From Sarocladium kiliense (lineage: Eukaryota > Ascomycota > Sordariomycetes > Hypocreales > Sarocladiaceae), in NCBI GenBank assembly GCA_030734395.1, contig JAUZTG010000021.1, positions 1 through 64,000 of the forward strand: DNA of 64,000 nucleotides. The letters run 5' to 3'. Of this stretch, positions 43,330 to 55,537 are shown in pieces (the first letter of the stretch is position 1; each line of letters begins with the position of its first letter). A model generated the notes under the pieces. That model was not told the origin of the DNA, searched no databases, and saw only the letters and a list, made by a program, of their open reading frames with translations. The translations under genes and the position numbers were made by a program.

Positions 43330-46187
43330 CTATTGTATTTGATGACGTTGCCATATATCCCCTTCTCTCTTCCACCTTATCGTGGGGAACCATTTCCGTT
43401 CAATGTGAAGCGTCTCTGAAGACTGGACACCATTTAGACTGCATATCTTCACCGAGACCTCTGGCTCAGGTTAGCACATATATGATCGGAGGAGTTTTGG
43501 GGAACTTGCGGTCGCTGTCCGGCAAATGGTTCGTGACACGTAAAAACGTCTCGATATCAGTTGTTGGCTTGCCTCCAACATCTAATACGAACGCGCCGTC
43601 CCGGAGCCCATCACTGTGGGGGAGTGAATGCCACCGACCAGAAATGTAGACTTCGCTTGGGACCGAAGTCTTGCATTGCTGACGTACAGAATAATGGGGC
43701 TGCTGCACTACCAGTCCCGCAATAGCAGCAACCGAGGTTGTCCCGAGACAGTCCAGGGTTGCGGGATGTAGCTCCAGAAGCATTTCTTTTCCCGCCCGCA
43801 AGACGGTAACGTGAACGATTGCGGGCAACCGCGCTGGGTCAAAGGCAGATACTGATTGAACAATCTGACCGTCCTGTTTCACAATGATGTCCCCCTCTTG
43901 AAGCACGCATCCACCTTCATACCCACGATCCCTCGTGAAACATTTGCGAACCTGGTAGAAGACCGGCGGAAGTTCTTTCAAGCCAGCGAGATCGACACCC
44001 ATGGTGCAAGCATCGAGTACTGTGACTGGCTCGAGTTCACACTCGAGTGATCGAAGCGTGGGGTTGTTGCCAGCCTTCAGGCTGGCAACAACCGGTGCGA
44101 TGAGTGAGGCATAGATGCCAACGCTCTTGCCATCCACGTCCATCCACAGGCCTTGTATATCATCATCTTTCCCCATGAGCACACCTTCATCGCTGTGCTC
44201 AGCGGTCGGGTCATTAACGCATATGCCTTCAGTATTAATGATGCGATAGCGAGGCACCTTGGTATCAACAGGGCTGGATAAATGCTTGACGGCAGAGACT
44301 GTCGTTTTTGAGATTGTCGAGCCATTAATGGGTTCCCATGTTAGGAACGTCGTAGCATCACCGACCTTGAGAGGCGCAGTACTGAGGCGGGTGTCCTGGA
44401 TAGAGATGCGAGATTTGAGTTCAGAGCACCGAACAATGCTATAGCCCTGCGTTGGGTGTATGAAGGAGACTGTGCACTTGAACGTTTCCGCGCCAAAGGC
44501 TGCCGTAACATCGCACAGCGCATGCGGGATTGTCGTTTGTAACACTAAGATAAGACCAAGGGCCTTATCTACAACCAGGCCGATGCCAGCTGTCTTTCCT
44601 GAGACAGAACCGTCGACGGTCTCGTACGTCACACAATTGATGTGGACAACAAAGGGAGGCTGTCCCAGGGGCCGCGAGAGCTGGAACCCAGTCTCATCGA
44701 GAGTGTCGAGCGATGCGCGGCCAAGCCTAGGGAGCTGGCCATCATCGGTCTGGTCCACTTCCCAGTTGTAGGATGCTTGTTTCTTTGTCCAAATAGTTAC
44801 AGGGTTCCACTTGCGATCAAGTTGGATGACTGTGTGCCGTGGCTGATTCAGAGAGGAAATAGCTTTCCATGAGACAGGAACTCTTCTTCCATGAGGGATC
44901 TTCTTGGCAGCTTTGATGAACTCCTCAAGATCTGGTGTCTCGATTCCGTCTAGGCTCGTCACTATGCACGCTTCCTCCCAGCCCGTTAGGTCGAATGATC
45001 CCTCAGGCTCACAGAGATAAACACCCTTCATGGGGAGACCGTACTTCATGGCAACGTTGAGAGAAATTTCGTTGAAAACTGCGCCTCCAACCTTTGCGAC
45101 GCGATTTGGAACTAGCAAGAAGAGGTCGCGAACAGCGACTTCCACTTCCACAACCTCGCCATGCCGTCGAAGCTCAATTCTGATCACACGACCAACAAGA
45201 GAATCAAGCAACTCGTCAAGCGCCGAGAGGTGTGCCACTAATGTGTTGTTAACACGGATCAAGATATCCCCCTCTCTCAGAAGCTTGAAGGCTGGTCCGT
45301 CGACTTGGACACATTTGATGACTAATAAGCCCCTTTGATCTGGGAGCTTCTGACGAAATTCGGACTCTTGATCGGCTTGAAGTCCTAGTGATGAGCATTC
45401 ATGGAAGGGCACAAGCTCGAACTTTACTCCAATATCACCCCGTACTGGATCTGCTCCTCGTTGAAGCGATTGAAGTATACGCAATGGCGCGTCAACAGGC
45501 AAAAGATCCAGCTCGTGCTGGGCTAAATCCGTATTTGTCACGATCCCAATGACCGACCCATCTTCGCATATTCCGGCGCCGCCAGACGTTCCTTTACCAG
45601 CGCGGATCGTTGTCTGGATGTAGTTGGTGTTGAAGTCGCGATCATGGCGGCAATTGCCATCAACCTTGTTGACTGTGCCGGTGAAGATGCTGGTGCCTTC
45701 ACCCGAGTGATTCCCTAAGACTCGGATTGATAATCCAGCTATTCACCCATTAGATGCTGCTAAAAAGGTATATCGTGGGAAGATCAAACCTTTTGCCTTT
45801 GAAGGGCAAAGAGGTACAGAGCCCTCAAGCGCGCTGCGGTCGCTCTCCTTGACCCTGAGAAACGTGAAGTCATGTATAGGGTCAACGTATGCGACCTCGC
45901 AAGCGAGTCGTTTGCTGTTGCTGGTAACAGCGTTGCCATACCAAGGGAAATGAGGGACGCCGTGTTTGCACGTTAAAATAAGTCTAGGAGGAGTTAGTTG
46001 TGGATGAGTTGAAGGGTTACTGTACTTACCCATTCTCAGCATCGACAACGATGCCGGTCCCCTTTGACGTGAAGCTATATTGCTCATCAATCGAGAATGG
46101 AATGCGGGTCTCGATCGCTACAATGCTTTTGGAGACCTTCTGAGTTGTCTGCTCCCACACGTTCTGGTGATTCTTGGACTCGGACAT
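43330..46187 (-). CDS. HtrA/Nma111-like serine protease, paralogue 1
   Basis: Exons 46187-46030, 45983-45790, 45738-43510, 43460-43330; product 903 residues. N-terminal trypsin-like domain with His60 (LTCKHGV), Asp91 (DPIHDF) and Ser169 (AGKGTSGGA); His-Asp spacing of 31 equals paralogue 2. It is followed by PDZ-like segments (around LREGDILIRVNNTLV), a second degenerate protease-like half (TAGIGLVVDKALGLILV) and a last PDZ-like part (LQEGDIIVKQDGQIV). This is the layout of Nma111/Ynm3, the nuclear HtrA2-type protease. Divergences: KH for RH before the catalytic site, and GGA after the serine. The last intron is GC-AG (donor GCAAGT at 43509-43504); splicing it restores the VSVKICSLNGV tail homologous to paralogue 2. 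Probably intact. Confidence 0.85.
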
Positions 46188-46824
46188 GCTGCAATCGGTC
46201 TTTTCCCTATCGTCGGAGAAAGAATTGAATAGGGTTGGCCTTCCGAGTATTGTTCACAGTGAGTTATCAGGCTCGGTACCAGGAGGAGAGTGAAGTACAG
46301 ATATCACATAATGGAAGGGGATCGGCTCGGCCTCGCCACTTTTATAGTTGGAAAAATGACCGGGTCAAGCCTTCTACAAGTAATTCCTGGCAGCAGCTCC
46401 TCGACCCCTCATCGGTGTTCTGCACGATGTGCTTGATTAAGGCAAAGCTTTGAACATTGGCATAATGCCGTGCCCGGCTGTGTGGCGGCGTTAAAGCTAG
46501 TGTCCTGATTTCCAGAAAATAGACCGGACATTTAGAGGGAATGAACGGATTAAACTGATCGAAGTAGATAGATCGCAGAGTGATGAGCTATGAATAACCA
46601 GAAAATCCAAGACCGGCAGATATGCTTAACTTCGCCGTCGAACCTAGCGGTCATTGAAGTGCCTAGCAACTTATGTCGCTTCAGGTGGAACTTACGGTTA
46701 AAACCCCGCCATGAAACTCCGCTTTCAAGGTTCACGGGTTGCGTAACTAGTCGCACCTTTCGCCTTTGAGGCTGTCAGTAATCAAATGATGCATGAACGA
46801 GACGAGAGGATACTCACCATGCAT

Positions 46825-47447
46825 TCATCTTGTTACGTTAACTTGCCTGGTGTAAACGCCAGCCAGGTAGCTGAAGTCGTTACCGAGATGATCCTTCCTT
46901 GAGTGAAGGGAAAGACGGAAAGTCCATTCTCCCTCTTGTTGGACAGTAATGCCGCTGAATGAGAAGCTGAGCTTATCAGGCTTGCCTGCGGGGGGAGTTT
47001 GTATAGCCGAGCAGGTTTGTCGCTGGCATGCTCTTCCATTTTCCTTGTCGTCAGAACCTATGATATCAAGGTTGGCCATATAGAGTTGACTCGTCTGGAG
47101 GTCCGAGCTGGTGTACTCAGCATCGATGCTGGCTTCCTCGCCCACTTTGCACTCGGCCGGCGGCTGACGGGTGACAGTAAACCGAGTCATGGGAACTGTT
47201 TCTTCCGTAATAGGGAGGAGTGTTGTTTTCCTGCTTCCCCTGCAGTAGAGTCTGACTATGAAACGTGAGTGGTCTGTTCGGATAAACCAGAGTATCCCTT
47301 CATGGTCATACGCTCCGCCTTCCAAGACATGAGAGGCGCAGAGATGTCAACTTCCATACCCTGGAGGACCATCAGCTTACCCCGAAAGCCATCAGCCAGT
47401 GCAAGCTGAAGTGTCTGTTTCCCCACGAGGATTCGGTCTATGCCCAT
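46825..47447 (-). CDS. Unknown beta-rich protein (about 165 aa)
   Basis: The second exon 47255-46825 is well supported and encodes a beta-rich segment (MTRFTVTRQPPAECKVGEEA..., later LSFSFSGITVQQEGEWTFRLSL). The first exon starts at ATG 47447 and probably ends at 47381 (donor GTAAGC), though two other phase-1 donors (GTATGG, GTTTAT) in the same frame would add residues. The QPP...G and F-F-x-I-x-x-x-G-x-x-x-F-x-L spacing recalls the beta-sandwich of velvet-domain proteins, but key velvet motifs are missing, so I leave it unassigned. No signal peptide or membrane segment. Lies between HtrA paralogue 1 and the next unknown gene, same strand. Confidence 0.5.
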
Positions 47448-48058
47448 TGCATGCTGACCCTCCTCAGTTGATGGTCCTCACCATTTCCTTGGAAGCATTA
47501 GAATAGAAGGGACATGTATATCTTGTTCGCGTTCCTTTATAGCATTGTTCATGATTGGGCGGACAGAGGTTTTTTTCAGTCGCCAGAAAGCTTCAGCTTC
47601 TTATCCTCAGCTTACCCGGACGTCGGGATCTAGATCTCAGATCCTGTCATCGCCACATCTATCACATCAGAATGCAGCATCGACTTGCCTTCTAAGTATG
47701 CACAATCAAGTCCTTCAGCCCTCGTGCATGACATCATACTGTGTCACGTATCGTTCCTAGGTGGCCCATGGGCACGAAGAAACTGACAGTCAATATTAAA
47801 TCACAGGAAAATTGTTCGAATCACTTATTCCTTTAGGAAGTTCGATCGATACATGGGGTTCTTTATGTAGACCATACCTCCGGACTGTGCACTCTCCAAC
47901 CGTTAGGCAGCACGTCAAAATGAGTCCAGGCAGCTATCTAATTGAAACTGCAAAAGGAACCCTTGGCTACCCGTGAAGTCTAACAATCGTTTGAGCAGTT
48001 CCCTCCCGGCTACCCCACAGGCTACATCAAGGAATAGCGCATGTCACCAGCACCAAAG

Positions 48059-48560
48059 TCACTTCTTAGTCCTTCGGCTGCTCCTTTCTAGAATGGAGTG
48101 AGTAATCACCTAAAAAGCGAGGACAGGGCATACATACTGCGTCGGTTGCTCCTTCCTTGGAGCATCCTATGCATATTGTCATTCATTTTTATGTAAATGA
48201 TGTTGTCGTCCGGCGTCCAAGTCTGGAGGTCAATAGCCTCCCAGAGAGGCTCTTCGTTGAAGGCTGAACTGGCGGCAAGATATGCTTTATACCAAGGCAA
48301 TGATGGTACCATATTTTCCTGCCCTTCCAAGTCTCTCTTAAGCATGCTGAGGTCCCCTGGCGTCATCCAGTAAAAGTTCCAGACCTCCGGTTGAAGTCCA
48401 GACGCTGGAGGAACGACGGACTCTGTCCGGTCATTTTCGGGGTCTGATTCGAAATCGTAAATAGCCCCTATATTACTCAGCCTCTTTCATTTATGGTGTT
48501 GGTGAATAACCTACGGAGATCGACAAACTCAGGGACGGCGACTATGAAATCTGCAGACAT
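48059..48560 (-). CDS. Unknown acidic protein with basic tail (134 aa)
   Basis: Exons 48560-48515, 48467-48138 and 48087-48059. Introns have donors GTAGGT and GTATGT and acceptors ATATAG and TTCTAG, with matching phases. The protein begins MSADFIVAVPEFVDL, has an acidic region (YDFESDPENDRTE), an aromatic middle (EVWNFYWMTPGDLSM, LPWYKAYLAASSAF) and ends in a basic RRKRSSRRTKK tail that could be a nuclear signal. If the last intron is retained, the tail becomes MYALSSLFR. No known domain recognised. Confidence 0.55.
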
Positions 48561-48854
48561 TTGTTCGAGTGAAATTGATTCGAAAGAGAGGTAGTGAGCA
48601 CCCGCAATTTGCATGGGGGTTGGGTCAATTTATATGCGTTCCAGCTCGCTATAGAGCAGGCGGCGAGGAAGTTGGATTACCTAGCCCTGTGCCGGAGATG
48701 TCACATCTGAACGGTTGAAGGAGCTGATGCTTTAATATAAGAGCAAGTATCCTTCTCTCAATTTGGAAAGCAGAAATTGGGGTTCAAAAGAACGTAGCAG
48801 TCAAACCCCGTCCTAGTGGTGGTAAAATGCAGGAGAGAGTTCAATTCCGCCAGC

Positions 48855-50469
48855 TCAGACTACTTCATTCCACTCTACATGTCTCATATTCCTAGACCCC
48901 TCGTTTATCCACTCTTCGAAGCCATCCTCACTTTCTGTAAAGGGAAAGAATTCCGTAACTGCGTGTTTTGTTCCGGGATATTGGACTACTCTGAAGTACA
49001 AAACAGTCCTTTTAGATATCCTCGCTAGCCAACAATAGTGGGCAAATAGACTTCTGCAAATGCGGAACACACGATCCCCTCTGTTTTCCTTGGATGGATC
49101 CTCCTCTTCGCACAGTTGTGCGTAGAAATAGCGGAACCGTAAAGACAAGGCTAGGGCGCCCAGCACGTCAAGGAGCCAGTCAGGTGCAGCGCATTTTGGA
49201 GTAGCTGTGCGCAGAAGGCTCTGGAGTATTTTGAACCCTCTAGATTCCGTCTTTCGTGCTATAATAGCTGAAATCTGTGCAGCTGCACAGAGATGTGGTG
49301 TCTTGGCCAAGTCTAGAATCATCTCGGATCTCGCTGATCGGTGAACAAGGCTGTAACTGAAAAAGGCCTGCTGCGTGGTCCATGGAACAAGCTTAAGAAG
49401 TAACTGCTTATCATCTCTTGGTCGATAACTCTCTGTGAGACACTGAAGCCAGCCATCCCCGAGCGTCAGGGTGAAGTGTTCAAATGTCTGTGTGACGAAC
49501 TCCTCATGCCGCTGCAGATATGCCCTAACTTGGCCTGTATCTAGTTCGTAGAGCGTCTCTCCATTCGACAGAACGAGAACGTTGTGTGCGTTTTGATCCC
49601 AAATCTCGACGATATGTCTGAGACTACGGGAATCGCGGAAATGTAACTTGACCGGCTTTCTGGACATCGTCTCGACGTGCGGAAAAGTATACGTCATTGC
49701 TGTACGCTGAAGTGTTAGTTGTGTGATGTTTCTCAGATTATCCAACATACATATTGAATCTAAAGTCACCTGCGAAAGGTTATGCACGAAGTCAAAGCTT
49801 GCACAGAGAGGGAGGTCGCCTAGCCTTGACGCTGAGCATGCTCGACAGTTCGCCTCGGCTTGAGATTCACACTGGAATAGTAGTCAGTACTAGCTAAGAA
49901 GAAGATAGAAAGGAACTGACTTTAACCTTGCGGATTCGACAGCTTATGCAGATATCCTTGGCCGCTCGCCTCAGGTTCGCAGCAATCCTTACTTCCTTAG
50001 CCAGAGGCCCGTACCGTTTTCCTTTTGGTGATACCGGTTCTTCCCCGCGAGCTTCAGACGTGTGCGAGATAGTTGAGTATGCATTCGGTATGTTTGTCCC
50101 GGTGCTGCTTGTCCTGGAGGCAAGGCTGCTTTCGCCAACGGTAGATGGCCAGGGATAATTTGTGAGCTCCGCATTAAAGCCAATCGCTAGAGGTTCATGC
50201 GGCCATGGGAATGTAAGACTGCAAGGATCCCCAACATTGATGGCATCGAAGTTTGATCCAAGCTCGCTGCCAACAGACGATGCGGTGGCAGTTGGCGTCT
50301 CAAACGAGCTCATAAAGTCAACTGATTGCGACCATCGTGGGAGTCCAGATAGCGAGGAACTATCCCAATCGTTACTCAGAGCAGTGGGCTCCAAAAACGC
50401 ATGCGTATGTGGCAAGCTGTTGAAATCCTCGTCCTGAGGATTTGGTTCCGTAGCGATGACCGAATTCAT
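48855..50469 (-). CDS. Zn2Cys6 fungal transcription factor
   Basis: Exons 50469-49921, 49871-49770 and 49706-48855; about 500 residues. The Ser/Pro/Thr-rich N-terminus (183 residues) precedes CISCRIRKVKC split by an intron. The cluster continues ESQAEANCRACSASRLGDLPLC, giving C-x2-C-x6-C-x7-C-x2-C-x10-C. The last spacing is slightly long but seen in this branch, where the binuclear cluster lies after, not before, a long N-terminal region. The remainder is helical and resembles the regulatory part of such proteins. The third intron (GTGACT...ACTAACACTTCAG) is in frame either way; retention would add 21 residues. Predicted nuclear DNA-binding regulator, a candidate controller of the surrounding block. 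Confidence 0.75.
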
Positions 50470-50903
50470 CGTTGGAGGAGATCACGATGACTAGCTCTGT
50501 GAGTTGAGCTCTGCGTGAAGGTTCAAGGAAGGCCGAAGCGAGCTCCCCTTCGCCGGTTTGCGGGGACTTGGGTTGAAATATAATCGAACGTGCGAAGGCG
50601 TCCAACTCTTGTAAGCGGCCACTTCAGACGAAGAGGTTCTCACCGCCCGTTCTCTGAGAATTTCACCTGACTCAATGACTGACAAAGGACTAATCCAAAT
50701 AATGCACTTAAACGGACGTCTGATTGTTTCACTTTGCTTCCGATGTATAAAAGTACCTTGCATTCAACGAGCGATGCATATTCCGCTGTAGATCAAACTC
50801 ATTCAGAAGATTTAACGCACACTATCCCTTTTCTTTTTCGCCGAAGCCTTGTTGAAAGATCTTCCAGCATTCCATCGGAATATGACCCTTACGGTAGTAT
50901 GCC
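50470..50903. other. Intergenic
   Basis: Promoter of the Zn-cluster gene; frames here are short and overlap. No gene called. Confidence 0.4.
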
Positions 50904-53698
50904 TCATATCCTCCACTCCTTCCAAACAGAATCCTGCCTATTCTTCATGAACAGCTTTGATACGAAGCCGTTTAGCTTCTGAATGGTTACGGTGAATCCT
51001 ATGCTGTGTTAACCTAGAACTGTAGTATATATAGAGAAACGTACCTCCTGGAGGGAGTCCCTTGACATAGCGTGTGAAGTCGTTGAGGGACTTCAACGGT
51101 TGGTCATTAAAGTGCGTAATGAAGACCGATTCGGGAAGCACCCAATGCTCGGCAAGCGATCCAGGCGAAACGTACGGCACATACACCTCGCTTGGGAGTT
51201 CCGACACCTGTTCACGAACTGCGAGAGGTGGTTTTTGAAGTATTGCTCCCTCGTAATTGATAACGTGATTCGTCTCGGTGGCGCTCATGTCCACGGAGGC
51301 GAAGCGGATTTGCATCTCCCTCGCAGCTCGAACTATTGTTGCAGTAACGACGTCTTCGCTGATATTTGCGAGGCTTTGACGACTCGGAAACCATTTGCCT
51401 TCCAGTTCAAGGATTATATCACCCTCCTGCAGACGAGAAGCCCCATCTCCCTCGTTGCCGGCTGTGGTAAACTTGACTGTGAACAAGTGTGTTTGAGCTG
51501 CTTTCTGAGCGTCCGATACCCGCTCTTGTGATACGCCCGAATCCGATGCCTTGATAAGAGGCATTCGAGAGAACTCAACGCCGAGATCTTTCATAGATCT
51601 CATCTCACCTTGGATCAGCTTGACCGCAGGCCACAACTCAGACGCACAGATAGCTGTGGCACTTTTGTGACCGTTGTATGATAACCACAAAGCCTGGATT
51701 TGATCATTTCTGCCGAGAAAGACTCCATGGTTACATTTTTTGAAAGGCTGTACCGAGCTTACCACTAGCTCCTCACAATTTGTTAGCGTGTAGGCTGGTG
51801 CCAATATGCGCCTTTCTGGAACTGTTGCTCTGATCTGCGCGACGGTGACAGTAGATTCAATGATTTCTCCGATCCCGTTATAACCGATGAAGTTAAGCAC
51901 ATCCCCTCTTTGGGCAGGCACATCCGATAGCTCAGCGTTGTGTCCAGGATGCGAGCCATAACCGATTATCGCGTACCCGTGTCGTGGGTGCAGAAACTTA
52001 ATTTCCGCAGGGGTCCTTGTTAGTCCAACAAGGACCGTAACTTCACAGAACATATGAGGCACAGCTTCACGCCCGATAACAGCGAGACCTGAGCCTAGAA
52101 CGATGGCCCAACCTTCATAAGCCTCGATTGTGCAGCCATTGACACCCTTTAGCAACGAAACCTCCACTCTGACCAGACGTGGAGAACTGGCCGTATCTGA
52201 AATAGCCGCATCTTGGGAGAGTTCTGCACGGGGAGAGCACGATTCTGGCATTAAAGGAGAGATACTCTTATCCCATTCGCGTGTTTTGCCATTCAGCTTC
52301 ATCTCCACAAGGTCGGGGAAATATTTGTTGCTGACATGGATAATGTCGTAAAAGTTGCGACCAGGTAGCTCGAACCGTGTAAAGCCGATATTGAAATTTG
52401 ATTTGCCTGAGATTCGTTTGACTGTAGCGACGAGCGTGTCGATGTCAGGGATAGGTTCGCCATCCAGCGAGACGACAATATCCCCAGGAAAAATGCTGAA
52501 GGATCCGGTGTGCGCGGTACAACAAACTCCAGACACAGGAAGGTTATGGGTCATGGCTTGATGATACGACACGTTGTGAAATATGGAACCCCATAGATAA
52601 ACGAGTCGATCTGGGATCAGGCGATAAAGATCCTGAACGGGCACATCCGCCGTGATCATGCTGCTGCCGCGATGCAGCCGGAAGCGGACATCTTCGCCCA
52701 CACTTTTATCGAAGACATCTCCAAGGCTGAGGAGGTGAGTCACGTAGTTATCGCCAACCTGTACAACGATATCGCCCTCAGATATCTTTTGGTACGCTGG
52801 GCTAGACGGCAGGACACGTGTTGCAACGAGGAGGTGGTTTGTCTCTGGGTGTCGCGCTTGGATCTCCGTTACTGTTGCCTCTGGGAGGCCAAGTTCGAGG
52901 CAACGCTGTATCGGCATCTGGCTGAATAGGACTTGAATGTCGCCTCTTATAAGAGGGTGTCCATTCTCCAAGCATACCAGGGCTTTCATCGGCAGATCGA
53001 GCGGCAAAACAAAGTTTGTGGTCTTAGAGCCCCCTCCGCACATAAGAGCAACAGCGTCCCCATCGACATCGAAGATAGGACTGCCAGAACTGCCTCCAGT
53101 GGCAGCAAGGTTGACCAAGAAGTAATTGATGTTGAAGTCCCTATAAGAACCAACGTACTCCGGTGCGTCTCGATCGAGTCGGCTGAGGATGCCGGATAGG
53201 ATGCTAAGTTTTTCACCGCTGTCATTGCCAGCGACGCGCACATCAAGGCCGACTTCCCTGGCCTGTTAGCTTCCGGTGACAGATTTACCCCACAAATAGC
53301 ACGGACCTATTGCCTTCTCTGGACGAAGAGAAACGCCAGTCAGTGGCTTGCCATGATACTTTTTCGGATCGTAAGAAATCAAGCTGAAGTCGTGGAGTGG
53401 GTCAAAGAAGAGAACCCGGGCATCAATCGTGTCATGGTTCTGGAATATGCAGCGTAGTACACTAGGACCTGCTGTGGTAACGTGTCGATTGGTCAATATA
53501 TACCTGTATGATGTGAGCTAGGTTTTGCCATTAGGACCTTTGCAAATACCCTTTCTCTGCGTTCACAACAAAGCCAGTACCCTCCCATGTTCGAGCAAAG
53601 TCCGAGTCGAAGGCATTGCTTGAACCTTTTATTGTGACGATATTAGGGATGACCTTTTCGCTGGCCTCTCGCCACTGCTGATCTTCTGTTGTCGTCAT
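50904..53698 (-). CDS. HtrA/Nma111-like serine protease, paralogue 2
   Basis: Exons 53698-53550, 53503-53307, 53252-51045 and 50998-50904; product 882 residues. Triad His57 (LTNRHV), Asp88 (DPLHDF), Ser171 (GGSSGSP) matches canonical Nma111 motifs closely. The AGNDSGEKLSILSGILSRLDR segment also matches the yeast protein family. PDZ-like segments (SEGDIVVQVGDNYV, FPGDIVVSLDGEPI, LQEGDIILELEGKW) and a degenerate second protease half (YEGWAIVLGSGLAVIG) complete the usual architecture. The last exon encodes FTVTIQKLNGFVSK and ends KEWRI. The second intron's acceptor (GGGAAG) was chosen because it alone restores VGLDVRVAGND. Nma111-type proteases are nuclear and linked to stress response and apoptosis-like death. 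Intact. Confidence 0.9.
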
Positions 53699-54238
53699 AC
53701 TCGCGGAGCACTGCTGGAAAAGCACGTTCTTATTAGACTGTGCTGTGGAGATAAGGATATTGTTCAAGTTGATTATATCGAGAAGAACAAGGTTTCGATG
53801 ATTATAAGAGGGATGACGGGACTTTTATAGGTTCTGAACTAGACAGGGCAATTTGACACGGACTTGATATCTATTGGTTCATTGCCTCGCTTGTCACTGA
53901 GGAACTTGCTCTTCCGCTTTCCCTCATACCATGCTACCCTGAGGCAACTTGTTCAAGTATCCACTATGCCCTTCGCATCATGACTGATGAGATTTCCGCA
54001 GAGCCGCATGCTGGGTGTATGACGGGAGCTAATAGGAGCCCGTCACTGGCATTGTGGCTTGATAGCTAGTTGAAATAGGTAGAAATGCACTCAACGGAAA
54101 TGCGTTTCGAGACGGCTCTTATGCAGGCTAACAGCCCGCGGACTGGTGTTTAGATTCTGGTCTTATTTGCGCCAACAAGTTAAATTGTGGTGTCTATGTC
54201 GACAAAACGTGGCGTTAACGCCCAAATGGGTCGTAACG

Positions 54239-55014
54239 CTACTGAATCGCTACTATATCGCCATTGTGCTGAGACCCGCCTGCTGCTATGCAGCCAATAT
54301 AGGTCTTGCCTCCGCCCTGGCTAGCATCTTTGAGGCTTCTGGAAACTGCGCAAGGGAGGCAGACAGACAAAATTGAGTCGGTTCCCCGAGACTTATTACC
54401 AGTGACAATCGCGATGACTTCTCCGTCCGTAGAAAGCACTGGACTTCCGGGGACGGCACTGGCTCCATCGGCGGAATAGCTGATAGAGCCCACCCCGAGA
54501 AGGCCTTTCTCGATGAACCCCATTTTTCCAGGCAGTGTGCTCACTTTGTCTAAGCTGTGAGTGACCACTTGCACGTCAGATCCCTCTATTAATACATGTT
54601 AGCAGTCCCCATGGTAGCAGTCAGTTTGTGGCAGCATCAACCTTCAAGATGGACTCCGCTGAATGGCGGGGCGTCGGTGTCCGGAGGCAACGTAACGGCC
54701 GCCGGGTCGCATCGAACGACGCTGAACTTATACACCTCGTCATAACAGATAACGGGTGCATACGTTTCCTTGTCCTGGAATATACACCTTGCCAGACCCA
54801 AGTTCATTCCTATGTCGCCAGGAACAAGAATGTGTCTGTGAGGAGTCAGCTTGATCGCCGTGAGCTCATGGTTTACCTCATACCCCTTCTTAGCATCCAC
54901 TACAAGGCCAGTCACGATGCTCCCGCCAAAAAGACCTGTGACGTTGACAATGCGAGTGGTAATGGCATCTGCGGGCTGAAGGCCCTTGCCGTCGATGTTG
55001 CTTCTTATTGTCAT
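54239..55014 (-). CDS. Short HtrA-like protein lacking the catalytic triad, paralogue 3
   Basis: Exons 55014-54884, 54835-54642 and 54585-54239; product 223 residues. It aligns with only the N-terminal protease domain of the two neighbours: KKGHILVPGDIGMNLGLARCIFQ against KGYILTNRHV...LRCIFQ, YDEVYKFSVV against DPLHDFSLI, and ASAVPGSPVL against GGSSGSP. The positions of the triad are therefore Asp51 instead of His, Lys80 instead of Asp, and Pro154 instead of Ser. No PDZ or second half follows. Intron positions and phases match paralogue 2 in the first intron. The frame is open and splice sites are good, so it may be expressed as a pseudoprotease, for example a regulator or decoy of the active paralogues. 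Function is inference. Confidence 0.75.
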
Positions 55015-55537
55015 TTTTCGCTGTCGAGAAAGGATGAATTGCGCTGGGGGACTCTAGTAAGATATGAGGGGGCTGCGCCGGCTTTTATAGAGTTTACGTC
55101 GGCCGCTGTCCCCCAGCACATACACATTGTTCCCTACGAAGATACCATGAAGTTTCAACCGGTGATATGTAGTTTACTAAGCGTTGTTGGAGGTCTCGAG
55201 AGTGGTTTTGTTGCCCTCGGCACTGAACAACATGATAGCGTTGCTATGAAGCGCTAGGCAAAGTTGAAAGTATCGCAATTATCAGGCCCAGTCATCTTTC
55301 GTTCCACAGTTACGATAGCAAGGTACAAATTGGTTCTCCTGTCTAAGCGATTGAACTAACCCTCCCATTTTCCGCCTTCGTCGTTCTCCAACCGCTCGTC
55401 GCCGATTTTAAAGGAGCGAATGTCTGTGAAAAGGGAGGAACCCTTGAAGGCATATATTTCTCGGCTGTGTCCAGACTGCTGCGGTCGAGTACTAATTGTC
55501 TTGTGGCGAGGATTCTTTCGGTGATGTGCCCAACCCG

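Noticed and set aside
43212..43649. 145-codon plus-strand ORF
   Set aside because: Most of it is antisense to the last exons of HtrA paralogue 1, which explains its open frame.
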